Virus record (IMG/VR): IMGVR_UViG_3300037882_003789
Location: 1 to 25,400 of that record
Origin: a virus
DNA length: 25,400 nt
Direction: 5' to 3' (one strand)
Shown: piece after piece, positions 1 to 8,403 of the stretch
Position numbering within the stretch: the first letter of the stretch is position 1
How the letters are laid out: each line of letters begins with the position of its first letter
Notes under the pieces: generated by a model
Database searches by the model: none
What the model was told of the DNA's origin: nothing
Seen by the model: the letters and a program-made list of their open reading frames with translations, nothing else
Translations under genes and position numbers: made by a program

Positions 1-1
1 C

Positions 2-130
2 TTCGATTCGTTGATCGTAGCCGTAACTCGCCTGCCGGCTATTGTCGATGGCGCAGATGGCGTTATTTTCGAAGTTCAATGTAATAATCGCGGTATCGAT
101 GTCCCCCGATTATCAACGCGCGACAAATGA
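2..130 (+). CDS. Partial open frame, possible interrupted host gene
   Basis: An open frame enters from the left edge and runs 42 codons to a TGA that lies inside the first GCGACAAATGA repeat. The peptide looks protein-like (it begins [20 protein letters not shown]) but I do not recognise it. It points towards the leftward phage genes and has no phage neighbour on its own strand. It may be the truncated end of a host gene broken by the prophage, whose stop is supplied by element DNA. It is short, so a chance open frame is quite possible. Confidence 0.25.
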   Translation, partial: FDSLIVAVTRLPAIVDGADGVIFEVQCNNRGIDVPRLSTRDK

Positions 131-153
131 CCTGCCAAAACTGCGACAAATGA
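120..153. repeat. Tandem GCGACAAATGA repeats, probable transposase binding sites at prophage end
   Basis: Two exact copies of the 11-mer GCGACAAATGA lie at 120-130 and 143-153, a period of 23 bp. A degenerate GACAA copy follows at 175-179. Read on the minus strand the repeat contains TTTGTCGC. Ends of Mu-, Tn7- and TnsB-type elements carry several sites of about 22 bp for the transposase, so the position beside the last late gene fits a prophage end. The exact boundary is not visible. TG dinucleotides at 100 and 142 are candidate termini. Confidence 0.5.
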
Positions 154-169
154 AATTTCTCATTTTTTT
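148..169 (+). terminator. AT-rich inverted repeat followed by T-run
   Basis: AAATGA (148-153) pairs with TCATTT (160-165) around a 6-nt loop, and T166-T169 follow. Read on the plus strand it resembles a weak intrinsic terminator facing transcription from the left flank. The stem has only one G-C pair and overlaps the second end repeat, so it could be incidental. Confidence 0.25.
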
Positions 170-251
170 ATTTTGACAAGAATTTAAGGGGGATTTATTG
201 GAAAACCAAGTAGGGGCTGCTAAAAAACGTTCACTATTTTTCGAGAAGTTA

Positions 252-2609
252 TTAATCGATTTTTGAGATGCTTATGTTATCTATTTGGTAGACATCGGAG
301 GCATTGCTACCATATATTTTTAATGTAAGGGCGGTAGTGGTGGTGGTAAAGTAATATAGGTGAGTATCCGGGCTAATATTATTATAGGTTTGTGTTGTAG
401 AATGAGCACCGGAAAGGTTGATGGTTAAATTCCCTGAACCGGAGACACGATACCCGTCAAACTTTAATTGATAGCATTCACCAGATAAGGTCGTAACAGT
501 CTGTTGCATGAGGTCAGTAATACTGGCAGAATTAGTAAACCGCTGAGCAAAATTTTGGTTCGTTGGAGCGATGGATCCAGTCCCTGTGCGCCAACCTTTA
601 GCAAGTCCATAGGATTCTTTTATCTGTTGACTTGTCATTACTATATTAGAGTAACGTATTTCATAGATTGTCCCTAAAAACCACTGTAAATTGCCTCTTG
701 TTACACCTATCTCAAAATTATCAGTATCACTTATATCTACTGAGTTAGAAACTGTTTGAATATCAACCTGTGAGCCGTCCTTATAAAGGATTTGATTTCC
801 ATCTCTGTCTAAGGTAACAGAGAAGAAATAATCTGTTGATGTAGAGACGCCGGTATTGAATGAACTCCCGTTTATCCAAGCGCTTCCACTTCCATCCAGA
901 ACGGATGTTCTAAATTGAGAAGCAGTGCTAATTGAGAGAATATACTCTTTGTTTGTGGGACCAAATGCGCCACCTTTATCGACAATACTCCTGATTGCTG
1001 AAAAATTTGCCCCAGTTTTCAACCTGACATCGAATGTTCCGTCTCCAGTGCCCAGGTTAAAATCTCCTGCTGATGCTGCTAAAATATGGAATTTCTCAGA
1101 AGTTCCATTAAAAGTCAAACCTTTACCGCCCTGGTAGATCGGGCTGGTGACGGTTAGTTCATCCACATAATTTACACTAAAACCGGTAGCCGTAAGGTTA
1201 TTTCCATTGCCGCTAAGATCATTTACTATTTCTGCCGCACTTCCATGATAGGTGCTATCGAATATCCAATGGCCCTTAGTGCTGTCGTCGTTATCCATTG
1301 TAAAATCACTAAAATCACCGTTAACGACGACATTACCCACTACAGGATAGGGTATTTCGACTTCATAAGAACCAATATCACATTCATCCGATTGTGGTCT
1401 TTCTATACCTCGTTGGTCTTCCGTTATACTTCCGCAATCCGCGGCATCCCAAGCCGGGGAACAAGGATTAATCGGGTGAATCCATGTGTCGGAAACTTCC
1501 GTTAAGGCAGACAAAAGTGGGTCTGTATCCAATAAGTTTCCACCGAGGTCATTTGTGGTGGTTAGGCCGGTATCGTCGCCTATGATAGTGTTTAGCAGGT
1601 TGGTGATGGTGCACGAACCAACATCATCCGCCCCTGCTGTATCTGTATTATCGGCAATAATGGAATTGCTGACATTGGTTAACGTTCCGGTTATCCCTCC
1701 ACCATTACCGGTGCCATGTAAAGAATTATTGGCTATTGTGACAAAATTCAAGGTTGTAGTGGTTGCCGGTAGCAAACCCCCGGCATGGCTGGCCTGGTTT
1801 CCTGATATGGTTGTATTCGTTATCGTGATATTGGTAAAACCTTCGTTGGATATACCGCCGCCTTGCTCATTAGTTCCGGTTCCAATAACATTGTTGTTGT
1901 AAAAGACTGATTTCTCTATCAACATCCACGCCGTTAAACTACCACTTGAATAGTTTGATACTCCACCACCACGTTGGGTGACCGATGAGGTAGCGGTAGA
2001 AAGATTACCACGTATGATACAATTTCTGATAGTAAATAACTGGCTGTCACCCGGCCCATGAGACGAAGATCTGACGCCGGTATTATGGATAGCGCCACCG
2101 CGTGCGGAATTGGTTGAACCTCTGGATTCGGAATTCTCAATTATACAATCTTCAATCGTAACCAATCCGTTTGAATCATTAAAAATTGCACCGCCCCTGG
2201 CTGCAACAGCAGAGCTTAAACCTTCTGTTATGGTTAATCCTGTTATCTTGACATCAATCCCGGAGCCAGAAATATTGAATATACGAGAAGCGTCATTTCC
2301 ACTTACCTCTAAAACGTCGGCACCGGGGCCAATGATGTTCAAATCTTTGGATATGGATATTTCACCGGTAGTTAAGGTTATCGTTCCGGTTACTGATTCA
2401 TCAAAACAAATGGTATCACCACTGGCGGCATCAATAACCATTTGTCGAAGGGATCCGGATCCGGAATTATTGGTGTTGGTTACCGTCCACTCACAAGGCC
2501 CGACCACATCCTCAACATTACCGCCCCAGCGGGGATTCTCGTTAATCCAACTGCCCCATTGCGCCTGGCAAAATCCAAAGGATAAAATCAGAAATAACAG
2601 GAATCTCAA
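252..2609 (-). CDS. Exported beta-helix/LamG protein, possible adhesin or receptor-binding protein
   Basis: This is a 785-residue protein with a Sec-type signal peptide (MRFLLFLILSFGFCQAQ). Residues of about 40-400 form a right-handed beta-helix of the choice-of-anchor/POMP type, with a SGSGSLR motif and several GGAI/GGGI turns. From about 426 comes an NGDF jelly-roll start, then a LamG/concanavalin-like segment (about 440-665), then the rest of a jelly-roll (about 670-785). The start is TTG: GGGAG lies 7 nt upstream and the signal peptide begins there. It is the last gene of the leftward operon, its start directly abutting the stop of the lipoprotein gene upstream. Virion proteins are normally made without export signals, so it may be a lysogenic-conversion surface protein rather than a tail fibre. 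The substrate or receptor cannot be told. Confidence 0.8.
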   Translation of the reverse strand: MRFLLFLILSFGFCQAQWGSWINENPRWGGNVEDVVGPCEWTVTNTNNSGSGSLRQMVIDAASGDTICFDESVTGTITLTTGEISISKDLNIIGPGADVLEVSGNDASRIFNISGSGIDVKITGLTITEGLSSAVAARGGAIFNDSNGLVTIEDCIIENSESRGSTNSARGGAIHNTGVRSSSHGPGDSQLFTIRNCIIRGNLSTATSSVTQRGGGVSNYSSGSLTAWMLIEKSVFYNNNVIGTGTNEQGGGISNEGFTNITITNTTISGNQASHAGGLLPATTTTLNFVTIANNSLHGTGNGGGITGTLTNVSNSIIADNTDTAGADDVGSCTITNLLNTIIGDDTGLTTTNDLGGNLLDTDPLLSALTEVSDTWIHPINPCSPAWDAADCGSITEDQRGIERPQSDECDIGSYEVEIPYPVVGNVVVNGDFSDFTMDNDDSTKGHWIFDSTYHGSAAEIVNDLSGNGNNLTATGFSVNYVDELTVTSPIYQGGKGLTFNGTSEKFHILAASAGDFNLGTGDGTFDVRLKTGANFSAIRSIVDKGGAFGPTNKEYILSISTASQFRTSVLDGSGSAWINGSSFNTGVSTSTDYFFSVTLDRDGNQILYKDGSQVDIQTVSNSVDISDTDNFEIGVTRGNLQWFLGTIYEIRYSNIVMTSQQIKESYGLAKGWRTGTGSIAPTNQNFAQRFTNSASITDLMQQTVTTLSGECYQLKFDGYRVSGSGNLTINLSGAHSTTQTYNNISPDTHLYYFTTTTTALTLKIYGSNASDVYQIDNISISKID

Positions 2610-3476
2610 TTAATATCTCCCAAAAATCTTTATGTTATAGAAAATGACTGGCCCGGTGCCGACGGAAACCGTCAAGAAAAATTGGATAGGAAGATCGGTT
2701 ACAACTGCCGGAGTATATTTGATGATCTGGTTTTCATCAAATAGAGGCTCGGATACAGCGTCGGTGAATATCGTTGCATCGCTACCGTAGTTATTCTCAA
2801 AAATCTGAAACTTGGTAATATCGGAATCACCATCTCCCAGAATGTAAAAATATACACTATCAATCTTGAAAGTGTCGGCACTGGCAGTATAGGGAATGTT
2901 AAAATATAGGGTATCGGCAGCAGCGGCATCCACAACGACGCCGTTACGGGTAACTTCCCTATTCCAAACGTGCGCTGATGCCAGTAAATTTATAACCCGC
3001 CGCCTGCCCATATTGCTCATTTCGGTCATGGTTAACGATCCGTTGAGAATATCGTGAGCCGTTATACTTTCATCTTTGACTGCCCCACCGGAACCCCCTT
3101 GTACAGCCTGGTAGGCCAGGTGCAGATTAGTAACTTCGGCATTTCCAATACTGATTATTGCCGTTGGGCCGGTTCCATCATCAACATCTATTCCACTTCC
3201 GGGAAGGATTTCATTAACACCGGCAACTCCGAATTCGTAAACGTCACCGTCTTTCCAAAATAATAGAACATCTCCGGCAGCCCTGATAGAGTCTACATAT
3301 TGCTCCATATCAATCAGAAGACTTGTAGGGTTTACAAAGCTGCCACCGCTTTGAATTTTCAGAGCTTTGCGGGCTTTTAAGGTATCAGTTTCTACCTCTT
3401 TATTTTGCCCTTGCACTTCCGGTGGGTTGGTGCAGTTTAGCAGAATGATTAATGACAGAAATATGATTCTATTCAT
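2610..3476 (-). CDS. Lipoprotein-signal protein with fibre-like body
   Basis: The product has 288 residues. I chose the ATG at 3476 because it begins directly with a lipoprotein signal (MNRIIFLSLIILLNC) whose Cys follows an LLN lipobox-like stretch. A TTG 14 codons upstream would bury that signal. The start overlaps the previous gene by 8 bp and the ribosome binding site is weak. The middle has a SGIDVDDGTG-like stretch and a VKDESITAHDILNGSLT stretch, both typical of phage tail-fibre stalks, and the C-terminal half is beta-rich. A fibre-like body behind a lipoprotein signal is odd: it could be a surface-exposed lipoprotein of the lysogen, or a fibre gene that has acquired a signal. Function is unknown. 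Confidence 0.7.
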   Translation of the reverse strand: MNRIIFLSLIILLNCTNPPEVQGQNKEVETDTLKARKALKIQSGGSFVNPTSLLIDMEQYVDSIRAAGDVLLFWKDGDVYEFGVAGVNEILPGSGIDVDDGTGPTAIISIGNAEVTNLHLAYQAVQGGSGGAVKDESITAHDILNGSLTMTEMSNMGRRRVINLLASAHVWNREVTRNGVVVDAAAADTLYFNIPYTASADTFKIDSVYFYILGDGDSDITKFQIFENNYGSDATIFTDAVSEPLFDENQIIKYTPAVVTDLPIQFFLTVSVGTGPVIFYNIKIFGRY

Positions 3477-3822
3477 ATAAAAAGTCCGTTTTATCAGGGG
3501 AGACCGCGCCATCGGCAATCTTAGGATTGGTTACCGCGCCGTCATCCAATTTAACAGTGGTTATTTCACCATCTAAAACCATTTCTTCACCGGGGAAAAA
3601 TTTACCTATCATGGGAGTAAATACGACACTATTTACCAGGACGGTGCCCTTGAAGCGCTCCCCGTTGTTATCGATATAATAAGTGCCGTCCCCGTTGTCG
3701 GTGAAGTCACCGATTTTGGGGCTTTGATAATGCGGGCTGCCATTCAAAAACGTCCATACCTCTATGGTCGCCCCGGGATCCGGGTTTCCATTAGCATCCA
3801 GTTTTAAAATAGTCGTTCTCAT
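3469..3822 (-). CDS. Small tail/baseplate fibre-attachment-like protein
   Basis: The protein has 117 residues. The N-terminus (ILKLDANGNPDPGATIEV) looks like a carboxypeptidase-regulatory or Ig-like beta domain, with a second FTDNGDGTYY turn. The C-terminus carries the repeat-like segment LDDGAVTNPKIADGAVSPDK, a common stalk motif of phage fibres. The start ATG shares ATGA with the stop of the gene upstream, and AGAGGAAG precedes it. Position after the distal tail genes suggests a tail-tip or fibre base component. The stalk motif ends abruptly, so the gene may be a shortened fibre. Confidence 0.7.
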   Translation of the reverse strand: MRTTILKLDANGNPDPGATIEVWTFLNGSPHYQSPKIGDFTDNGDGTYYIDNNGERFKGTVLVNSVVFTPMIGKFFPGEEMVLDGEITTVKLDDGAVTNPKIADGAVSPDKTDFLYE

Positions 3823-4229
3823 AATATTACTTCCTCTCCCATAATTACAATTTCCGGTAGCTGCACACCCAGGGCTTTTACCCGGAATCTTAAAGTGGGG
3901 TTGGTTAAAATGTTATAGCCTTTAAACAGTTCGAAGTCGATAACGCTGTCGGCGTTTACGACTTCAAAAGTAACGCCATCGATGATTAGCTTTTTATCGG
4001 TGGCCTGTAAAAAATTGGTCATAGCCAAGCCTTGAATGAGATTGAGTTGCAATTTTATCTCAATGCGCTGCCGGTGGTTTTCCTGGTAGTTCTCTACCAG
4101 TTCATAATCCAGCTTTTCCAGCACTTCGCCGACCAATTCGAGTGAGAATTTTACCCGTTCGCAGAATAGGGTAAACTGCTCAATGTTTCCATTATGAATG
4201 AAGGTAACGTTGACATCCCGGTTCAGCAT
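3819..4229 (-). CDS. Putative tail protein (136 aa)
   Basis: I do not recognise a family. The 136-residue product is acidic-to-neutral and mixed alpha/beta, with no signal or membrane segment. It begins MLNRDVNVTFIHNGNIEQF. Its ATG overlaps the stop of the 407-residue tail gene (TAATG) and its own stop overlaps the next start (ATGA), so translation of the whole tail-tip cluster is probably coupled. By position it is a distal-tail or tail-tip component acting in virion assembly. Confidence 0.65.
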   Translation of the reverse strand: MLNRDVNVTFIHNGNIEQFTLFCERVKFSLELVGEVLEKLDYELVENYQENHRQRIEIKLQLNLIQGLAMTNFLQATDKKLIIDGVTFEVVNADSVIDFELFKGYNILTNPTLRFRVKALGVQLPEIVIMGEEVIL

Positions 4230-5452
4230 TACAATACGATCCCTTCCACTTTAGCGACGCCTTCCTCGTTGATGGAAAGACGGTTTAGCTTTACCGTCTC
4301 GCTGCCGGCCAGCAGTTCGTCTAAAACTACTTCGTTATCATAAAGGATACTCCCGGTAAATCCATCGTTACTGGAGATGATGTCATCGTAAGCATCCTCA
4401 ATATCTCCGAAGGTGCTGAATGCTCTATTTCCAAAGACAATGCTGCCTATTTCCCACCCGTTAACCGGGTCATGGTCGGCCATTGTCCAATACAAAATAG
4501 ATGGATCAATAGAATCGATAAAGTCGGCAGGGTCAGAAATTTCTAGGCTTTTATCAAAAACAAATTTGCTGTTAAAATTTTCGTAAGTGAATTTGAAGTT
4601 ATCACCGTTAATCACCACACCATCGATACGATATTTATTATGGATTCGCTGGCGTTCTAACCAGGTAACATTTTTAGAATCCATCTCACTAAATTTTTTG
4701 GGAATCAGTTCAATGTCTAACCCCAGTATGCCGGATTCGATTATTGGTGTAGCCCGCAAGTAACAATTGTAGGCATAAAGAGCCATCTTAAATACATCCA
4801 TCCAGGGAATATCGTGATCACCAAAGGTAAAGTCCACCGCTGTTTCTTCGGTCTCCGATTCATCCAGTGATATGTCACGAAATAAAGCCGGTACGGTCGT
4901 TTCACCGGCGATGTATCTCAGTGGAGTTGACAGGTCGATCAATTGGTATCCCTTACCATTACTTTTACCGGCCATATTGAGAATCATATCTCCCAGGGAG
5001 AATCCCCAGACATCTTCCGCATTAATCAATGGATTGACGGTAAATATTTCTTTGATGATTATTTTGGCATTGCTCAACTCATAGCTCCAATCGGCACTAT
5101 CGGCGCTGTAAACGATGTTGGTATCCTGCAAATCATCAAAGAAAAGATTTTGAATGGCAATTAAACGATGCTTATAAAGACGGCTTTTTTCATCATAGTT
5201 TAAGTATGGCCGGTCGATGTGATAGATTCCTTGTAGACTTCCGTTCCAATAAGCCGCCAAAAAATCCCGCGCCGGGGGGTTAGAAATGGTAAACGGCTCA
5301 CGGGTGGTCAAAGTAATATCCCCGGATTTTAAAAATTGTTCGTCGCCAACGGTTACTTCGATGCTGATACTCTGCTTAATCACCTCCACCGGGATTTGTT
5401 CACTGATTAACCCATCGCTATCAGTTCCGATGTATTGAAACGTGAAACTCAT
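4229..5452 (-). CDS. Putative distal tail/tail-tip protein (407 aa)
   Basis: The gene directly follows the tape measure and starts within its stop (ATGA). The 407-residue protein is soluble with no signal. Its N-terminus (MSFTFQYIGTDSDGL) and first 100 residues look beta-rich, including a FTISNPPARDFLAAYWNG stretch, as in distal tail or tail-associated hub proteins. In siphoviruses the genes after the tape measure normally encode the distal tail protein and tail-associated lysin. No peptidase or lysozyme motif was seen here. The family assignment rests on position. Confidence 0.65.
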   Translation of the reverse strand: MSFTFQYIGTDSDGLISEQIPVEVIKQSISIEVTVGDEQFLKSGDITLTTREPFTISNPPARDFLAAYWNGSLQGIYHIDRPYLNYDEKSRLYKHRLIAIQNLFFDDLQDTNIVYSADSADWSYELSNAKIIIKEIFTVNPLINAEDVWGFSLGDMILNMAGKSNGKGYQLIDLSTPLRYIAGETTVPALFRDISLDESETEETAVDFTFGDHDIPWMDVFKMALYAYNCYLRATPIIESGILGLDIELIPKKFSEMDSKNVTWLERQRIHNKYRIDGVVINGDNFKFTYENFNSKFVFDKSLEISDPADFIDSIDPSILYWTMADHDPVNGWEIGSIVFGNRAFSTFGDIEDAYDDIISSNDGFTGSILYDNEVVLDELLAGSETVKLNRLSINEEGVAKVEGIVL

Positions 5453-8142
5453 ATCCGCCTCCGGTTCTCATTCTTCTCATATTCCGGCAGGTTATCCCGG
5501 AAAAATTTTATCGTATCTATATCGGAGAGAATATCAATTTTAATTTCACGGATTGCCCGCACAGTGTCTTGCCGAAACGAGGAAAACTCCCTTGCTAAAC
5601 CGTTATCCGGTGCAACTTGAATATTAGAAGCCGGGCGCAGAACATCACCAAACAGCCGGGAAAAATTACCGGAAACCCCGGCCCCGTAAGAGGCCGAAGC
5701 TCCGGGTTGGGAGGAAGTGCCAGCAGTGCGATTGATGGCATCCAACAACGGTAAAAACCGGGAGGTAGCCGCCCGGTTTACAACATACTCTCCATCATTT
5801 CCGGCAAACAGCCGGTTTTCCCCCAGGCCAAAACTTCCGCTGGCGACTCCATTTCCAATAAGCCCGCCCAGGTATTTCTTTTCAAAATTGACGTTTTGGA
5901 TTTTAACCACGTTAGCAAAGCCGGCAGCAATAGCCGCGGCCGCGGCCGCAGCACCCAGCGCCGGCCCCACAATTGGAATTCCGGCCAGCGCTTTATAGGC
6001 GGCCTGCGCTGCGGCGTAAGTGTTATACTGGGTCTCAGCCAGTGCCCCGGCTTTTCCGATGCCGAACATACCGGAATAGCTGACGCCGAAGGCTTTAAGA
6101 ACCGAATCCAAACCACTAACAAGGTTAGTGTTTTTATCTTCGTTTAACGATATGGATTGATCGGTAACGTCCTGCTCGTATGAAATACGTTTATCGGCCA
6201 GGGATTGCCAGATTTCGGCCTCTAAATCGGCGGCCTGGCGCGTTTGTAGAATATGTTTTTCTAACGGTAAAGAAAATTCCGAGGTTGAGGGTTGTTCCGG
6301 TTGTCCAACAGCACCGCCAGCGGTGGGCGATCCGGTTGCAGGAGTCTGGGCAATCACCTGCCGGGCGGCAATGAATTTCTCAATTTCTTCATTGAGCTTG
6401 GAGGCTTCTTGCTCCGAAAGCTTTAACTCCGCGGCAATCTGCGCAATGGCTTCGGCGCTGTTGATGTTCTCGAAGTTGGAGAGCAGCGCTAAGGTTCTGG
6501 GAAGTTCAATATTAGCTTCAGCCAGTTCCGTTCTCAATTGCTCTTGAGCAGCTGCGACGTTTTCAACACTTCTTTGATGCTGTAACCATAATTCAGGATT
6601 ACCAATGGATTCTTCCATCAACTCCTGGTGAGTCTTCTGTAAATCGGCAAGCCTTGCAAATTCCGTTGAACCATTGGCAACCGTCTCAATCAATGATTTT
6701 AACTGCTCTTTGGCCCCTTCAAAAACATCAAATTCCGTAACACGTAAAAGGCTTTGCTGCTGCTCAATCATCGCCCGGATTGCCGGAGCGTTAACGCTCA
6801 GGGCGTCTCCGTATTGATTCACCTGGTCGATTGCACCGGGAAAAGATTTTGCCAGCAGGTCGGTAACTTCCTTCAAGCGCTGTTGTTCATCGGCAGTTAA
6901 TTCGGTTTTGGATTTGAGCGTTTCATACTCGTTTAAAACCGCCGATAAATCCTCAAACTCTTGTAACTGCTGGCGGGTAGTTTCCAGGCTTTCCGCCAGG
7001 CTGTCGGTTTCACTGGTGGCGCTTAAAACCCAATCCAGTAAATCACTGCCGGCTTCCAAAACAGCGGTGATGGCCGGAACCACCTGGTCGATGAAAATAA
7101 AAGTAAGCCGATCCCACTGGTTGGAAAGCAGTTGCAGCTTGCTTGCCATCGTGTCACTCTGGATCTCGAACGCCGCATTCATCGATCCGGTGGCATTCTC
7201 CATTGCAGCAGTTTTTTCGATGAAGTCATCATACTGGCTGGTGGTAAGCGCCAGCAGCGCCGTGACTGATTCCACGCTGCTAAACAGGGTAGTCATTTTG
7301 GCAGCGCTGCCCTGGGTGGCCTTTGCCACAATTTCCAGCACCCCCGCCAAACCTTTTTGCGCAACGGCTGCTTCCACGCTGGCAAAACCCTGGGAGGTAA
7401 TCAATTCGGTAAGTTCATCGGTGGGATCGGCAAGGCCGGTGGCAATTGCTTTTAACTGGGTGGCAACTTCACTGGTATTTCCGGTAACGCCGGTAAGGGT
7501 GGCAAACGCTCCAAAAAGCTCATTGGTGGATATTTGCAAGGCGGAGAAAATCGGAATAACCTGACCGGCGCTGGCGGATAATTCTGAAAAGGTAGTCTGC
7601 CCCAGGTTGACGGTAGTAAAAGCCTGATCCATCACCGCCTCGAAATCCGACCATTCCTTGCTGTAACCTTTGATAACCGCGGAGCCGATTTGTAAGGCTT
7701 CCGTAGTCTGGGCAAGGCCGGCTTTTGCGGCTTTGGCGGAGGCTTCCAAAACGCTGATTTGATTGTTAGCATCCACCCCGGCGCTAACGACCTCGTAAAG
7801 GCCGCCGCTTAAATTTTCTAAGGGAACGGAAATATTACTGGATAGGTCTAAAACTGCTTCGCTAAGGGCATCAACATTTTTAACGCCCAGGCTGCCAACG
7901 TTGGCAATGGCCGTTTCAAACTCGCTGAATTTACGAATGGGAACTGCCAGGGCATTTACCACCTGGCTTATAACGTTGGTAATCTCGTTGAAGGTAAAAG
8001 AGAAAGCGGTTACTTTACCGATCATGGAATCGAAGGAAGCACTAATCTTTCCTTGAAGATTGCCTACGGCGTTGTCGATGGCGCCGGTTTCGCTTTTAAA
8101 CTGGCCACCTTCTAATGTAACCTTAACTCTTAAATCGGGCAT
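5449..8142 (-). CDS. Phage tail tape measure protein
   Basis: This is the longest gene, 897 residues, and it sets tail length. Residues of about 60-350 match the TP901-type tape measure core: a SEFETAIANVGSLG start, an ENLSGGLYEVVSAGVDANN stretch, and alternating small and hydrophobic residues. A charged coiled-coil stretch follows (about 370-440, with QQLQEFEDLSAVLNEYETLK). A very hydrophobic Ala/Gly segment lies at about 720-745, encoded partly by a GC-rich CCGCGG repeat. The C-terminus has a GGLIGNG...FAGNDGEYVVNRAAT motif often seen at tape measure ends. It lies downstream of the frameshifted chaperone pair, as in lambda-like tails. Its length suggests a tail of roughly 130 nm by the usual 1.5 angstrom per residue rule. 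Confidence 0.92.
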   Translation of the reverse strand: MPDLRVKVTLEGGQFKSETGAIDNAVGNLQGKISASFDSMIGKVTAFSFTFNEITNVISQVVNALAVPIRKFSEFETAIANVGSLGVKNVDALSEAVLDLSSNISVPLENLSGGLYEVVSAGVDANNQISVLEASAKAAKAGLAQTTEALQIGSAVIKGYSKEWSDFEAVMDQAFTTVNLGQTTFSELSASAGQVIPIFSALQISTNELFGAFATLTGVTGNTSEVATQLKAIATGLADPTDELTELITSQGFASVEAAVAQKGLAGVLEIVAKATQGSAAKMTTLFSSVESVTALLALTTSQYDDFIEKTAAMENATGSMNAAFEIQSDTMASKLQLLSNQWDRLTFIFIDQVVPAITAVLEAGSDLLDWVLSATSETDSLAESLETTRQQLQEFEDLSAVLNEYETLKSKTELTADEQQRLKEVTDLLAKSFPGAIDQVNQYGDALSVNAPAIRAMIEQQQSLLRVTEFDVFEGAKEQLKSLIETVANGSTEFARLADLQKTHQELMEESIGNPELWLQHQRSVENVAAAQEQLRTELAEANIELPRTLALLSNFENINSAEAIAQIAAELKLSEQEASKLNEEIEKFIAARQVIAQTPATGSPTAGGAVGQPEQPSTSEFSLPLEKHILQTRQAADLEAEIWQSLADKRISYEQDVTDQSISLNEDKNTNLVSGLDSVLKAFGVSYSGMFGIGKAGALAETQYNTYAAAQAAYKALAGIPIVGPALGAAAAAAAIAAGFANVVKIQNVNFEKKYLGGLIGNGVASGSFGLGENRLFAGNDGEYVVNRAATSRFLPLLDAINRTAGTSSQPGASASYGAGVSGNFSRLFGDVLRPASNIQVAPDNGLAREFSSFRQDTVRAIREIKIDILSDIDTIKFFRDNLPEYEKNENRRRI

Positions 8143-8145
8143 GTT

Positions 8146-8403
8146 CTAATTTCCCATCATGCGCCAAAAGACGGTTTCAAAATCGTTTTCCAGGAGTAGA
8201 AAAATCATTGCATCTTTTAAATCCGCCGCTGCGCATTCCTGGTAGCTACCAAAGTTTGCTTGTTTCAACCGCTTTATGAATCGATCCCAAACGAAAGGGT
8301 CATCCTGCTGATCCAGCCATCGATAATCTTCGTCGCCCGTTTTACGAACCGCCAATTGCCCACGAATAATCTCTAATTCAGCGAAGCATTGATGAACTTT
8401 TGC
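8146..8403 (-). CDS. Tail assembly chaperone, GT-type -1 frameshift extension
   Basis: This frame would be translated as the C-terminal part of a fusion made by -1 slippage from the upstream chaperone. From 8403 it reads AKVHQCFAELEIIRGQLAVR, then a KTGDEDYRWLDQQDDP segment and an alpha-helical acidic end, 85 residues in all. The open frame continues unbroken across the 92-residue-frame stop. The only internal start candidate is TTG at 8355, which lacks a ribosome binding site. The predicted fusion is 82 + 85 = 167 residues. GT-type products chaperone the tape measure and recruit the tail tube. A separate 69-residue product from TTG 8355 is the alternative. Confidence 0.7.
   Translation of the reverse strand, partial: AKVHQCFAELEIIRGQLAVRKTGDEDYRWLDQQDDPFVWDRFIKRLKQANFGSYQECAAADLKDAMIFLLLENDFETVFWRMMGN

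Noticed and set aside
5933-5952. GC-rich CCGCGG/CGGCCG repeat
   Set aside because: It encodes the poly-Ala hydrophobic segment of the tape measure, so it needs no separate explanation.
6908-7564. 218-codon frame on the plus strand
   Set aside because: It is antisense to the tape measure, Ser-rich and without domain signs.
8146-8355. Independent 69-residue gene starting at TTG 8355
   Set aside because: There is no ribosome binding site, and the frame is open further upstream to the slippery heptamer, so a frameshift product explains it better.
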